64,000 nt of DNA from contig CAWAMM010000001.1 in assembly GCA_963783145.1 (NCBI GenBank), forward strand, positions 62,001 to 126,000, read 5' to 3'. The position numbers and the translations under genes were made by a program. This DNA is from DATGKG01 sp963783145 (GTDB taxonomy: Bacteria; Desulfobacterota; Binatia; Binatales; Binataceae). Every line of letters begins with the position of its first letter. Position 1 is the stretch's first letter. Shown here one piece after another: positions 34,461 through 43,461 of this stretch. The notes beneath the pieces are model-generated. The model ran no database searches. It was given only the letters and a program-made list of their open reading frames with translations, and was not told the DNA's origin.

Positions 34461-37400
34461 CTAAGGGATAAGCAGCACGGCCTGCGCAGTCATCACCTCA
34501 CTGCCGGAAATAATCGCGGTCGCATTGTAAGTTGGTGACGCGTTGTGAGCAGGCGGTGCGGCCAGATCGCCAAAGGCGAGGCTGAAGCCTTCCTTCGAGG
34601 AGCTGACATCGAGCCGCTGAGCTAGCGAGTTCGATAGTATTAACGCGGGTCCGGCGTGAGATTGCGCACTATAGAAATACACTTGCAGCTCGTTGTTATT
34701 GCTCGGACTCAGCGACGGCGCCGCAGCCGATATCGGACTGTTACCGGCCGCGGTTGCTCCGGCTGCGTTGTCGAGCGGCGAGCTCGATGCGCCTCGCCAC
34801 GCGCCCATGGCACCGGCCGCCCAGTTTGAAGTGATATTCCATCCATAGGACGCAGGTTCATTGGACCCTGCGACTTTGTAATAGAGCCACGACGTCGCCT
34901 GATTGCCATTGCTCACGGTGTCATGACGAATGCTGCTCCAGCCGCCCGGGGGAGTCGGTACATCGGAGCCGCTGCCGTCATAGACTACGATCTGCGCCAG
35001 CAGGACATCGCCGGACTGAACGCCGGAGGGTCGTCCCACGGTTACCGTCGTCACCGCGGTGCTCGAGTCGCTCAGTGCGCCCGCTCCGACAAATGTGATG
35101 CCCGACGTCGCAGGTGTCGGGGTCGGAGTCGGCGCCGGTCCCGTCGATCCGGGTACCAGTAGAATCGCCTGAGCCGTCATTGCCAGGCTGCCGGACACAT
35201 TAGCAACCGCAGGATATACCGCCGACGCGGTATGCGCCGAAGGAGCTGCCAGATCGGCAAAGGCCAGGGTGAAGCCTTCTTTGGATGAGATGCTGTCGAA
35301 GCGCTGAGTCAGCGCACCGGCTAACGCGATGGTCGGGCCGGCATGTGACTGCGAGGCATAGAAATACAGTTGCAGTTCGTTGTTGCTGCTGGGTGACAAT
35401 GACGGAGCGGAATCGGAAACCGGGCTGACACCGGCGGCGGTCGCGCCGGAGGAGCTATCTATTGGCGAGACCGCTGCGCCTCGCCATGCGCCCATAACAC
35501 CTGCCGCAAAGTTCGAACCTATGCTCCATCCATAGGACGCAGGCTCACTGGATCCGGCAGTCTTATAGTAGAGCCACGAGGTTATCTGATTGCCGTTGCT
35601 GACCGCATCGTGACGAATGGCGGTCCAGCCGCTCGGCGGCGTTGGGACATCGGAACCGCTGCCATCGTACACTACGATCTGAGCCACCATGACATCGCCG
35701 GCTTGCACGCCGCTCGGTAGACTTAGCGTCACCGTCGTTACCGCGGTGCTCGAATCGGTCAACGGACCCGCCCCGACAAATATGATGCTCGAGGTTGTAG
35801 GAGTCCCGGTCGCAGTGGGAGTACCGACGACCGGGGTTGCAGTCTGAGTCGGCGCCGGAGTCGAGGTGATGGTTGTTATCGCAGTAGGTGTCGCGGTCCT
35901 GGTCACCACCGAGGTTGGTGTCGGCGTCGGAGTGGCACCCGGTGATCCAGGTATGAGCAGGACCGCCTGCGCCGTCATCACCAGGTTGCCTGAGAGTGTG
36001 GTGGTGGCCGGATACGTAGGTGACGCGTTGTGAGCAAAGGGCGCGGCCAGATCGGCAAAGGCCAGGGAAAAGCCTTCTTTCGACGACCGGGCGTTGAAAC
36101 GCACAGTCAGCGCGGTCGAGGGCGCGATGATCGGACCGCTGCGCGCTTGCGCGCCATAGAAATAGATCTGCAACTCGCTGTTGCTTCCCGGGGTGAGTGA
36201 CGGCGCTGAGAGGGATACCGGGCTGGCGCCGGAGGCCGTGGCGCCCGAGCTGTTGTCAATGCCGGCGGCGCCGCGCCATGCCCCCATCGCACCAGCGGCG
36301 AAGTTCGAGCTGATGTTCCAGCCGTAGGATCCCGGTTCATTTGCGCCCGCGATCTTATAGTACAGCCATGAGGTCGCCAGATTCCCGCCGCTTACCGAAT
36401 CATGACGAATACCGTTCCATCCATTCGGCGCGGTCGGAACATCGGAGCCGGTGCCATCGTAGATAACGATTTGCGTCAGCAGGAGGTCACCCGCCTGGAT
36501 ACCACTCGGCAGACCGACTGTTACGGTTGTCACCGCGCTGCCGGAATCGGCAAGGGGCCCGGTGCCGACGAAGGTAATGCTCGAAGACGGAGTCGGAGTC
36601 GGAGTCGGCGTTGGGGTCGCGGTTCTGATTGGGGTGGGCGAAAAATTAATCGCCACGAAATTCTTCACCGCGTTGGCGAAGAGGTTGAAGTCGATACTGC
36701 CCCATCCAGTGGCTTGATCGTAGCCGGTGCCGGCGTTGAATCCGGGCACCACGCTATAGCCGTTGTTGCCGCTGGTAATGTCGTGGAACCCGGCGGTCGC
36801 GTATTGCGTATTTGCCAGCGGATAGATGATCTGGTTTAGATTGCCGAGCCGATTGTCGGCCATTTGCCCGATGACCGTGGTGAATCCCGCCCATAATGGT
36901 GTACCCAGGCTGGTGCCGCCGATGCAGCAGTCGATCGTCGCGTTGCCGTTTGCATCATGCGCCCAGAAAGCGCCGGGAAACCGCGGGCTCGCGACTAGCG
37001 CGATGTCCGGCACATCGCGTGCGCTGTCATTGGGTACTCCGGGACCGGTCTGGAACGAAGGCTTCGGGAAGATCTGGCTGGCGCCGCCGCCCGAGGCGCC
37101 GGTCCCATCGTTCCACACGCTCTCGGTTTGATAGCTCTGATCGACGCCGTTGATATAGACCGGGGCAAATTGCGTTCCGCCGACCGAGGTCACATTCGGG
37201 TCCGCCGACATCTCATTGACCGAGGCGGTAGTGTTGACCATGCAGGTGATACCGTCGGAAGCGAGCGCGAGGCCGGCTGATCCCTGATCACCAGAAGCGA
37301 TGAAAACGCTCTGTCCCTGCGCGGCCGCGCGCATGAACACCGGATCCATCGTGTTCAGCATGAAGGAAGACTGCAGCCCGCAGAATGCATAGCTGATGCT

Positions 37401-38429
37401 GATCGCGCCGCATAGATCGTCGTTCACCGCCGCGGTGATGTCGGTGACGAGATCGCTGCCGAGATAAAAGTAGATCGAAGCACCCGGCGCGGCCGCGTGA
37501 GCCCATTGCACATCGAGTTCGGATTCATCCTGGTCGGCGGTCAAACCGGGGTTCGAGCCTTCCAGAATTCGCGTGTAATTGACCGTCGGCAACCCAAACT
37601 GAGAATCAAACAGCGCTGCCGTCGAATCGAGGAAATCGGAATCGTCGATAATGTCGATGCAGCTTCCAGTGCCATCGGCGCCCGTACCCACGCTCTCGTC
37701 ATAAAAGTTGCGCAAATCGGTCGGGCCGAAGCCGGCCTCGGCCCCCACCACCGAGCTGGGATTTCCGATCGCTTCGCTGCTCGCGGTGCGCTCGGCCATC
37801 GCGAGCTGAAGGGGCGCGCGGCTGGGAAGGCGATGCGCCGTCGCCACCGCATGAAGCATGTTGTCCATCCCTCGGATGGCGCCGATCACGCCTGCGAATC
37901 GTTTCGGGATAACCGGATCGGAAGTGTTCGCGTACACGCTTCCATCGCCGAACTTCGCGATCCGCACCGCGAAGGTGCGTTGCGCCTGCGCGGCCGCGCC
38001 GGTAAATGCGACCCCATCGGTGGAGCTTTTGGTGACGATGAATCCTTCGCTCGCGAGCCAGTCCGAAACCGCTTTAACTTGCTCCGCTGAGGGTCCGAAG
38101 CGCTGCACAAATTCGGCGCGGGTGAGCCATTTGTGATAGTTCGGGGATTTGGGAGTCTGTAGCTGGGCGAGCAACGCTTGGAGGCCTTTTTGGTCGCGCA
38201 GTACGAAGCTGACCTCCATCTGCAGGTGCTGATCCGGATTCGCCTCGCCAAGCTGGCGAAAGGTTTCCGCCTCGCGCGGATGACTGCCGGCGAGGGTCGC
38301 GCTGTCATCCGCGTGACCAACCTCGGAAAACAAAAGCGTGCCGCCCAAGCCGACCGCGCTAACTAAAACCAGCAGCACGAGGATCGTGCCGATGAAGCCC
38401 ATCGAACGGGCCGAAACTACTTTGGCCAT
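34461..38429 (-). CDS. Sedolisin-family (S53) pro-kumamolisin peptidase with three C-terminal repeats
   Basis: The 1322-residue secreted protein has a hydrophobic signal/anchor (residues 10-35). The pro-kumamolisin activation domain is at about 50-200 (YHKWLTRAEFVQRFGPSAEQV). The S53 catalytic domain is at about 225-595. The acid pair is Glu302 and Asp306 in DESELDVQW, and the nucleophile is Ser507 in GGTSLGTP. The calcium-binding end is HDITSGNNGYS with GTGYDQATGWGS. Thr-Pro linkers separate three tandem repeats of about 210 residues (618-827, 882-1095, 1111-1322). The protease should be active at low pH outside the cell. Confidence 0.92.
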   Translation of the reverse strand: MAKVVSARSMGFIGTILVLLVLVSAVGLGGTLLFSEVGHADDSATLAGSHPREAETFRQLGEANPDQHLQMEVSFVLRDQKGLQALLAQLQTPKSPNYHKWLTRAEFVQRFGPSAEQVKAVSDWLASEGFIVTKSSTDGVAFTGAAAQAQRTFAVRIAKFGDGSVYANTSDPVIPKRFAGVIGAIRGMDNMLHAVATAHRLPSRAPLQLAMAERTASSEAIGNPSSVVGAEAGFGPTDLRNFYDESVGTGADGTGSCIDIIDDSDFLDSTAALFDSQFGLPTVNYTRILEGSNPGLTADQDESELDVQWAHAAAPGASIYFYLGSDLVTDITAAVNDDLCGAISISYAFCGLQSSFMLNTMDPVFMRAAAQGQSVFIASGDQGSAGLALASDGITCMVNTTASVNEMSADPNVTSVGGTQFAPVYINGVDQSYQTESVWNDGTGASGGGASQIFPKPSFQTGPGVPNDSARDVPDIALVASPRFPGAFWAHDANGNATIDCCIGGTSLGTPLWAGFTTVIGQMADNRLGNLNQIIYPLANTQYATAGFHDITSGNNGYSVVPGFNAGTGYDQATGWGSIDFNLFANAVKNFVAINFSPTPIRTATPTPTPTPTPSSSITFVGTGPLADSGSAVTTVTVGLPSGIQAGDLLLTQIVIYDGTGSDVPTAPNGWNGIRHDSVSGGNLATSWLYYKIAGANEPGSYGWNISSNFAAGAMGAWRGAAGIDNSSGATASGASPVSLSAPSLTPGSNSELQIYFYGAQARSGPIIAPSTALTVRFNARSSKEGFSLAFADLAAPFAHNASPTYPATTTLSGNLVMTAQAVLLIPGSPGATPTPTPTSVVTRTATPTAITTITSTPAPTQTATPVVGTPTATGTPTTSSIIFVGAGPLTDSSTAVTTVTLSLPSGVQAGDVMVAQIVVYDGSGSDVPTPPSGWTAIRHDAVSNGNQITSWLYYKTAGSSEPASYGWSIGSNFAAGVMGAWRGAAVSPIDSSSGATAAGVSPVSDSAPSLSPSSNNELQLYFYASQSHAGPTIALAGALTQRFDSISSKEGFTLAFADLAAPSAHTASAVYPAVANVSGSLAMTAQAILLVPGSTGPAPTPTPTPATSGITFVGAGALSDSSTAVTTVTVGRPSGVQSGDVLLAQIVVYDGSGSDVPTPPGGWSSIRHDTVSNGNQATSWLYYKVAGSNEPASYGWNITSNWAAGAMGAWRGASSSPLDNAAGATAAGNSPISAAAPSLSPSNNNELQVYFYSAQSHAGPALILSNSLAQRLDVSSSKEGFSLAFGDLAAPPAHNASPTYNATAIISGSEVMTAQAVLLIP
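34464..36578 (-). repeat. Three tandem ~640-bp repeats encoding sedolisin C-terminal domains
   Basis: The repeat units lie at 35949-36578, 35145-35786 and 34464-35099, joined by Thr-Pro linkers. Each unit encodes ITFVGxGxLxDS, the VTVxxPSGxQxGDxxxxQIVxYDGxGSDVP block, SWLYYKxAGxxEPxSYGW, and an end SSKEGFxLAFxDLAAP. Copies agree over most residues and share long DNA stretches, so they are recent duplications and a likely hot spot for length change and misassembly. Confidence 0.85.
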
Positions 38430-38704
38430 TTACTACAGGTAAGTCGTCGCCGATGCGGTTTTAGGTACGCGATGCGTCCACAGCCTCCCCCAGATCATCG
38501 AACCTCGAGCGCTTCTCGGCGGCACAGTCCCCTTTAAGAATAGAAAAAAGCGTGACGTTTTATGCCTGCTAAAGCAATATGCCTTCGCATTCGGCGCTAC
38601 TACGCGCGGCGTTTTTTTAGAATTTCGCCAACGCGAAAACCGTCGCACTTTGTGCGAATCAACCAACCAGATCGCGGCGGCCGACTCAAACAATTTCTCA
38701 GCGC
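38430..38704. other. Intergenic region before sedolisin gene
   Basis: The 275-base gap holds the sedolisin promoter (minus strand) and the upstream gene end. It is AT-richer than its neighbours, with A- and T-runs (38543-38549, 38611-38618). Short reading frames on both strands lack any family likeness, and no hairpin with a T-run was found. Confidence 0.35.
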
Positions 38705-39664
38705 CTAGCCGTTGAGCTTCCCTTCGAATTCGACCAGGAGCTGCGCGAACAGCTTCGGGTCCGTGCCATGCATCGAGTGCGGCATTTGCGGATACGATCG
38801 GTAATCGATGCTCTGTCCGGCCTGCGCGACCAGCTCGCATACCCGCCTTGCCTGGAGATCCGAGGCGGCGCCGAGGAGGAAACCCTGGCTTTCATCGATG
38901 TAGCGAGCATGATGCGTATACAACACCGGACATTTGACGCGGGCCAGCATCCGCGCATGGTCGCAGCTCGCGGACACGGTTCCTTCCCAGAAGGCACGTC
39001 CCCATTCCGGATCGTATTCCTTCAGGTTTTGCGGGATTTCGCCGCCCGCCCCAAACATCAGCGGCGCGATCGCGCGGGAAATCCATTCGGGCAGCTCGGT
39101 TTTTGCAGCCTCCCGCATGCCAGCCCAATCGCCGACGCTCCATTGATCCCCAAGATATTTATTCAACAGCGCGAAGATGGGTCCGATGGCTTGGCGGATC
39201 GAGTGTCCGCAAGAAGGGCTGACCTGCGATGAAAACAACGGCGGGTCTTCGTAGTGAACGCCGCGAAGAGTTCCCGGCATCGCGTAGGCCGACAGCCATG
39301 CGGCAATCACCCCTCCCGACGAAAGCCCGCTGACGAGCACCGGCCGCTTGATGACAAGCGTAATGAAACGCACCAGATCATTGCCGAAGTTATCGATGGT
39401 GTAACGTCCCGGGGTCCTGCTCGACCGGCCTTGCCCGCGCAAGTCAACGGCGAAGACCTGGAACTGCTCCTGCAGCATCGCCATCGCCTGCTCATAGCCC
39501 CACCACGATTCTGTCTGTCCCGGAATCAGCAGCAGCGCGGGCTTATCGGCCGCGCCCGCCATCGCGTAGTTGATCACGGCCTCGCCGGTGTCGATGGTCT
39601 GCTCGGCGAATGCGTGAGGGATGTAAGTCGCGTGATGGTCCGGGCCGAAGCGGAATTCGCTCAT
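38705..39664 (-). CDS. Alpha/beta hydrolase
   Basis: The 319-residue hydrolase has the oxyanion region LLLIPGQTESWWGYE (about 45-60), the strand AVDLRGQGRSSRTPGRY, the nucleophile elbow GLSSGG (Ser about 120) and the final catalytic His in MPHSMHGTDP near 303. The Asp lies in the HHARYIDESQG region. The lid region has two Cys (SPSCGHS and SASCDHA). It resembles epoxide hydrolase/haloperoxidase-type enzymes, but substrate is not predictable. It is 39 bases downstream of the VapC stop on the same strand. Confidence 0.88.
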   Translation of the reverse strand: MSEFRFGPDHHATYIPHAFAEQTIDTGEAVINYAMAGAADKPALLLIPGQTESWWGYEQAMAMLQEQFQVFAVDLRGQGRSSRTPGRYTIDNFGNDLVRFITLVIKRPVLVSGLSSGGVIAAWLSAYAMPGTLRGVHYEDPPLFSSQVSPSCGHSIRQAIGPIFALLNKYLGDQWSVGDWAGMREAAKTELPEWISRAIAPLMFGAGGEIPQNLKEYDPEWGRAFWEGTVSASCDHARMLARVKCPVLYTHHARYIDESQGFLLGAASDLQARRVCELVAQAGQSIDYRSYPQMPHSMHGTDPKLFAQLLVEFEGKLNG

Positions 39665-39703
39665 GATGAGATCTCCTCAATGACTTCCGTTTGGACAGTA
39701 TCG

Positions 39704-40132
39704 CTATCGACACTTCAGTCCTGCCAGCTTGGCCAGCTTTTTTTGGCGATCGTCGAAAGTATGGAAGCTGTCGGCCTCCAGCACGATCGCGGCAGCTACT
39801 TGAACGATATCGAGTGAGCGTGTTCCGAGCTTCGCACTCCACCTGGCAGACAGGCGCTTGGCCTCGATAAACATCGCTTCTGAAATCGGCCTGATTGCCA
39901 ACACGCCGGAGTTCACATCGGCCCTAAAAGCGGAAAGCGACGCACGCAAATCCGATTCCCGTATTTCCTTGCGGAACACATGAAGTTGCACAGCGTTGAT
40001 CAACTCCAACTCCCCGAGCGAAGAAAGCAAAAGCGGAACCGGCATCTCCGCCATCCTCGCGGCGGCCTCCTCGGAGTTGGCGTCATCGAGATAAAGTGAC
40101 CCGATAAAACTGGTATCGGCGAAGGCTCTCAA
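39704..40132 (-). CDS. PIN-domain toxin (VapC family)
   Basis: The 142-residue PIN-domain protein has Asp6 in FADTSFIGSLYL, Glu in GELELINAVQ, and C-terminal acidic residues in SLDIVQVAAAI and FHTFDDRQKKL, the set of metal ligands. Its ATG overlaps the antitoxin stop by 4 bases. It belongs to a different subfamily from the first VapC (6531), with no close similarity beyond motifs, so the two modules were acquired apart. Confidence 0.9.
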   Translation of the reverse strand: MRAFADTSFIGSLYLDDANSEEAAARMAEMPVPLLLSSLGELELINAVQLHVFRKEIRESDLRASLSAFRADVNSGVLAIRPISEAMFIEAKRLSARWSAKLGTRSLDIVQVAAAIVLEADSFHTFDDRQKKLAKLAGLKCR

Positions 40133-40383
40133 TAGCGATCGCGTTCCTCGGCGATGCGCTGAGCCGCGGGCACCTTGAGGACCCGGTTGCCGTAGATCCG
40201 CTTCAGCCTCGCCATGAAGTCCGGCATCTTGGGCTTCGCCTCGGGAACCACCGGCATCAGCCGTCCGATGACGCGTTTGCGCTTGGTGATCTCGATGGTC
40301 TCGCCCTGGCGCAGCATTCGCTCCACCGCGGGGAAGTTATAACGCAGGTCGCGCACACTGGCTTGTTTCATGTGATGCATCAT
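40129..40383 (-). CDS. Phd/VapB-family antitoxin
   Basis: An 84-residue antitoxin: MKQASVRDLRYNFPAVERMLRQGETIEITKRKRVIGRLMPV is the Phd-like DNA-binding part, and the rest is a basic tail (FMARLKRIYGNRV) that should contact the toxin. Two starts, ATG 40383 and ATG 40371, compete; the second gives the usual family N-terminus. The 9-base inverted repeat at 40370-40393 covers both starts, which would let the complex block its own translation or transcription. Confidence 0.85.
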   Translation of the reverse strand: MMHHMKQASVRDLRYNFPAVERMLRQGETIEITKRKRVIGRLMPVVPEAKPKMPDFMARLKRIYGNRVLKVPAAQRIAEERDRY

Positions 40384-40393
40384 AGCATCACAT
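40370..40393. promoter_or_regulatory. Perfect inverted repeat at start of vapBC, likely operator
   Basis: ATGTGATGC and GCATCACAT flank the 6-base spacer ATCATA, giving a perfect 9-base inverted repeat centred on the antitoxin start. Position and symmetry fit the operator of an autoregulated VapBC module. Binding is inferred. Confidence 0.5.
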
Positions 40394-40417
40394 CACCGAG
40401 GAGTGGAGCAGGCGACC

Positions 40418-41164
40418 TTACATTGCGAGGCCGCCGTCCACCTGGATCACCGCGCCCGTGATGTATGACGCCGCATCCGAGAGCAGGAACGCGGCGACCG
40501 GCGCGATCTCTTCCACCTTGCCGAAGCGCCCGAGCGGGATCATGTTCAGTGCCTGCGTGCGATTTTCCTCGGGCAGCGATGCCGTCATGTCGGTTTCGAT
40601 GAAACCGAGCGCGAGCGCATTGACGCGCACGTTGAGGCGCCCGAGCTCCTTCGCCAGCGCCTTGGTCAGGCCGATAAGCCCCGCCTTGGAAGCCGAATAG
40701 TTCGCCTGCCCCGCCATCCCGACCAGGCCGCTCACCGAAGTGATGTTGAGGATGGAGCCGCGCTTCGCTTTCATCATCATGAAGGCGGCCGCGCGCGCGA
40801 AATTGAACGCGCCGGTCAGATTCGTGCGGATGACATCGGCCCATTCGTCCTCGGTCATCATCACCAGCAGCTTGTCGCGGGTGAGCCCGGCATTGTTGAC
40901 GACCCCATCGATGGCGCCGAAATCCTTTTTGACCGCATTGACCATCTCGCGCACCGATTTCAAATCGCCCACGTCGGTCTTGAAGGGCAACGCCTTGACT
41001 CCGAGCGCTTCGATCTCGGCTTTGAGCGCGACCGCCTGCTCCTCGCTCTTGAGGTAGTTGAACGCGATGTTGGCGCCGCGCCGCGCCGCTTCCAGTGCGA
41101 TGGCGCGGCCGATGCCGCGGGTGGCGCCGGTGACGATAATTCCCTTGCCCTCGAGATCCTTCAT
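40418..41164 (-). CDS. fabG: 3-oxoacyl-ACP reductase FabG-family protein
   Basis: The 248-residue SDR has TGATRGIGRAI (12-22), NNAGLTRDKLL (about 88-98, typical of FabG), the catalytic Ser in ITSVSGLVGMAG and the YSASK motif (about 155), then EELGRLNVRVNALALGFIETDMT. It should reduce 3-ketoacyl-ACP with NADPH, but FabG-type enzymes also serve in polyhydroxyalkanoate or acyl-CoA pathways. No other fatty-acid gene is adjacent; the neighbours are a VapBC module and a protein of unknown function. Confidence 0.88.
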   Translation of the reverse strand: MKDLEGKGIIVTGATRGIGRAIALEAARRGANIAFNYLKSEEQAVALKAEIEALGVKALPFKTDVGDLKSVREMVNAVKKDFGAIDGVVNNAGLTRDKLLVMMTEDEWADVIRTNLTGAFNFARAAAFMMMKAKRGSILNITSVSGLVGMAGQANYSASKAGLIGLTKALAKELGRLNVRVNALALGFIETDMTASLPEENRTQALNMIPLGRFGKVEEIAPVAAFLLSDAASYITGAVIQVDGGLAM

Positions 41165-41194
41165 GGTGTCTCCATTTCGCTACTAATCGTCGCC

Positions 41195-41752
41195 TCAGGA
41201 TTCCAGTTGCGCGAGCGCGCGTTCCAGCGCCGGCCGGTACTGACCGATGTACGATAGGTAGCCGTATGCGAAGGCGCGCTCAAGCTGGGCGTCGTAAGCG
41301 GGACGCTCGCCGCCCAGCGCTGCGACCAGCCAGTTGTAAAGCATCCACTCCTCGGAGCGCGGCGCCTTGCGGAGCTGATCGCGACGGAGCATCACCTGGG
41401 TAATGTCGAGGCTCGTGACGTGCGCGAGCAAGGGAATCATTTCGCCGTCATCGCGCCGCATTTCCTCGCGCGCAAACTGGGCAGCCGAATAGATCAGCAT
41501 CGCGGCGAGGCATGCTTCGATCTTTGCCGGTGTCGCATCTGGGGAGAATCGGGCGACGGCACCATCAGGTGAGGAAATCGCGAAGGCGAGGAACTCCGCG
41601 TTCGCGTGAAGCAATATTGTACAAAACGATATGGCCGCCGGAGAGCCCGCCGACTGGATGCGCGCCTCCAGGTTGGCCATCGCGGGCCGGCCGAGCCGGC
41701 GCATGAAGCGGCGACGGCGCGGCGACAGCCAGTAGATTAGCCCGGACAGCAT
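41195..41752 (-). CDS. Hypothetical protein
   Basis: The 185-residue protein starts MLSGLIYWLSPRRRRFMRRLGRPAMANLEARI, a short hydrophobic segment followed by an Arg-rich patch, which could make a membrane-near tail or be dispensable. The rest is Ala/Leu-rich and helical with no cysteine motif or catalytic pattern I know. It sits between fabG and the erpA terminator, 30 bases upstream of fabG on the same strand. Function unknown. Confidence 0.55.
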   Translation of the reverse strand: MLSGLIYWLSPRRRRFMRRLGRPAMANLEARIQSAGSPAAISFCTILLHANAEFLAFAISSPDGAVARFSPDATPAKIEACLAAMLIYSAAQFAREEMRRDDGEMIPLLAHVTSLDITQVMLRRDQLRKAPRSEEWMLYNWLVAALGGERPAYDAQLERAFAYGYLSYIGQYRPALERALAQLES

Positions 41753-41770
41753 CGCATCGAGGAGCTAGCA

Positions 41771-41804
41771 CAGAAAAGAAAAGGCCGCCTACATCAGGCG
41801 GCCT
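41771..41804 (-). terminator. Rho-independent terminator after erpA
   Basis: AAGGCCGCCT (41780-41789) and AGGCGGCCTT (41795-41804) form a perfect 10-base stem with a 5-base loop. On the minus strand the stem is followed by TTTTCTTTTC (plus-strand A-rich 41771-41780). It ends erpA and separates it from the hypothetical gene downstream. Confidence 0.85.
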
Positions 41805-41827
41805 TGTGGGTCAGATTTTATTTGTCG

Positions 41828-42223
41828 TCAGGCGCTGAAGGATGAGCCACATCCGCAGGTCCGCGACGCGCGCGGATTGTCGAACTTGAAGCCCGCGCCG
41901 TGCAGCCCTTCGACGAAGTCCAGCGTCACGCCCGCGATGTACGGGAACGAAATCTCATCGACGAAGACACGCACATCTTCGAAGTTGGCAATTCGGTCGC
42001 CTTCCTTCTCGGAATCAAAGTTAAGCTGGTACTGAAAGCCCGAGCAACCGCCGCCGGTGACCGCGATACGCAGGCCCTGCTCGGCGCCGAGGCCCTCTTT
42101 CGCCTTCATTTTCCGCACCATTTCGACGGCTTTGGGGGTCAGCACGACGTCGGGAAGCGCCGCATTTTCCTCGATTCGTCGTTGCTGGCTCGAAACTTCA
42201 GGGTTATTCATTTCTTCGGACAT
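41828..42223 (-). CDS. erpA: Iron-sulfur cluster insertion protein ErpA (A-type carrier)
   Basis: The 131-residue A-type carrier has the domain VVLTPKAVEMVRKMKAKEG to the end with the three Fe-S ligands: one Cys in TGGGCSGFQYQL (about 76) and two in SRTCGCGSSF near the C-terminus. It accepts [4Fe-4S] or [2Fe-2S] clusters from a scaffold and passes them to targets, which in this window include HemW, QueG, LutB and complex I. The N-terminal 25 residues are a variable helical leader. It is divergent from queG. Confidence 0.92.
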   Translation of the reverse strand: MSEEMNNPEVSSQQRRIEENAALPDVVLTPKAVEMVRKMKAKEGLGAEQGLRIAVTGGGCSGFQYQLNFDSEKEGDRIANFEDVRVFVDEISFPYIAGVTLDFVEGLHGAGFKFDNPRASRTCGCGSSFSA

Positions 42224-42310
42224 GGCTCAAAGGTAATGCCCACCGATTCGACAGTCAAGGTGGACTCATCAGGTCCACTATTTAGATGTAGTGTATCTTC
42301 TTAAGAATTC
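42224..42310. promoter_or_regulatory. Divergent erpA/queG promoter region with inverted repeat
   Basis: GTGGAC (42260-42265) and GTCCAC (42273-42278) flank a 7-base spacer in the 87-base gap. Rrf2/IscR-type proteins bind upstream of Fe-S assembly genes in many bacteria; this site does not match the IscR consensus well, so the regulator is unknown. The hairpin would also lie in the erpA leader RNA. Confidence 0.35.
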
Positions 42311-43420
42311 GTGCCGAACCTTAACAACATCATAAGCACGATAGCACGCGATCAGGGCTTCGCGATGGTTGGGTTCGCCGGCCTCCGCGCGCTCGATGAG
42401 CGTCGCGAGTTTTATGATCAATGGCTCGACGACGGTCGCCATGGCGCGATGGGTTACCTCGCGCGCGAGCCCGAGCGCCGCTTCGACCCGCGCACCCTGG
42501 ATGCGCGATTCCGCACGGTCGTGAGCCTTGCGTATCCCTATCATTCGCCGGCGCCGCCGAAGGTTGATTGGCGCGCGGAGTTGCGTGGCCGCATCGCCGC
42601 TTATGCGCTTGGCCCCGATTATCACGATGTGGTCCTCAAGAAGGCGCGCGCGGTCGCCGACGCGATCGGGAAGATTCGCGAAGGCGTTGTCAGCCGCGCC
42701 TACGTCGACACGGGTCCGGTCTTCGAGCGCGAGTGGGCCGCTGAGGCGCGCCTCGGCTGGTTCGGTAAAAATACCACCACGCTCAATCAGGAACATGGCT
42801 CCTATTTTTTTCTCGCCGAACTCTTCACCGACCTCGAACTCGAACCGACCCGCGGCCCTTACCGCGAGCATTGCGGCACCTGCACCCGATGCCTCGATCT
42901 ATGTCCGACCGCCGCGCTTGCCGACGGCTATCTAATGGAGCCGCGCCTCTGCATCTCGTATCTCACTATCGAAAATCGCGGCCCGATCCCGCGCGAGCTA
43001 CGCCCCAAACTCGGCAACTGGATTTTCGGCTGCGACATCTGCCAGGAAGTCTGTCCCTGGAACGAGCCGTTCACCGAAACCATCGCGCTTGAGCTGCTGC
43101 CGTTGATGCCCGACCTGATGGCGCTCGACGATGCGGCCTTCAGCCGCCGCTTCACCAAAAGCGCGATCAAGCGCGCGAAGCGTCGCGGCCTTTTGCGCAA
43201 CGTCGCGGTCGCCCTCGGCAACACCGGCAATCGCGAGGCGGTCCCGGTCCTCTCACGCACGATGGAACATGAACCCGAGCCGCTAATCCGATCGCACGCG
43301 GCGTGGGCCCTGGGCGCATTAGGTGGCGTCGCAGCGAAACGCACCCTCGATCGCGCACGAAAACGCGAGGCCGATTCCGATGTGGCCGCGGAAATAACTT
43401 TGGCTTTGAACGCGATATAG
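42311..43420 (+). CDS. queG: Epoxyqueuosine reductase QueG
   Basis: The 369-residue enzyme reduces epoxyqueuosine to queuosine in tRNA using cobalamin and two [4Fe-4S] clusters. It has the N-terminal MVGFAGLRAL and REFYDQWLDDGRHGAMGYLAREPERRFDP, the cluster motifs CGTCTRCLDLCPTAAL and CDICQEVCPWN, and RTVVSLAYPY. The C-terminal HEAT-like part begins near 300. The start is GTG 42311. The last 70 codons are matched by a second, diverged copy at 46709-46913; this copy's end may have been supplied by the inserted island. Clusters may be delivered by the divergently encoded ErpA. Confidence 0.9.
   Translation: MPNLNNIISTIARDQGFAMVGFAGLRALDERREFYDQWLDDGRHGAMGYLAREPERRFDPRTLDARFRTVVSLAYPYHSPAPPKVDWRAELRGRIAAYALGPDYHDVVLKKARAVADAIGKIREGVVSRAYVDTGPVFEREWAAEARLGWFGKNTTTLNQEHGSYFFLAELFTDLELEPTRGPYREHCGTCTRCLDLCPTAALADGYLMEPRLCISYLTIENRGPIPRELRPKLGNWIFGCDICQEVCPWNEPFTETIALELLPLMPDLMALDDAAFSRRFTKSAIKRAKRRGLLRNVAVALGNTGNREAVPVLSRTMEHEPEPLIRSHAAWALGALGGVAAKRTLDRARKREADSDVAAEITLALNAI
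43216..43307 (+). repeat. Direct repeat, left copy (queG 3' region)
   Basis: The 92 bases match 46709-46800 with only two mismatches (43261 G for A, and 43303 G for C). Downstream of the repeat both copies stay alignable but diverge to roughly two-thirds identity until their stop codons. The sharp change from near-identity to moderate similarity suggests that recombination took place inside this block, which makes it a candidate left attachment-like site of the island. Confidence 0.85.
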
Positions 43421-43461
43421 TTTGTGCCTATGCGCTTCGCGTGTGCTGCTTTGTGAGCCGG

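Noticed and set aside
42224..42310. Possible hammerhead ribozyme core (CTGATGAGTCC on the minus strand in the erpA leader)
   Set aside because: After CTGATGA the needed stem II and GAAA box do not follow; the sequence simply forms a hairpin with CTGATGA as loop.
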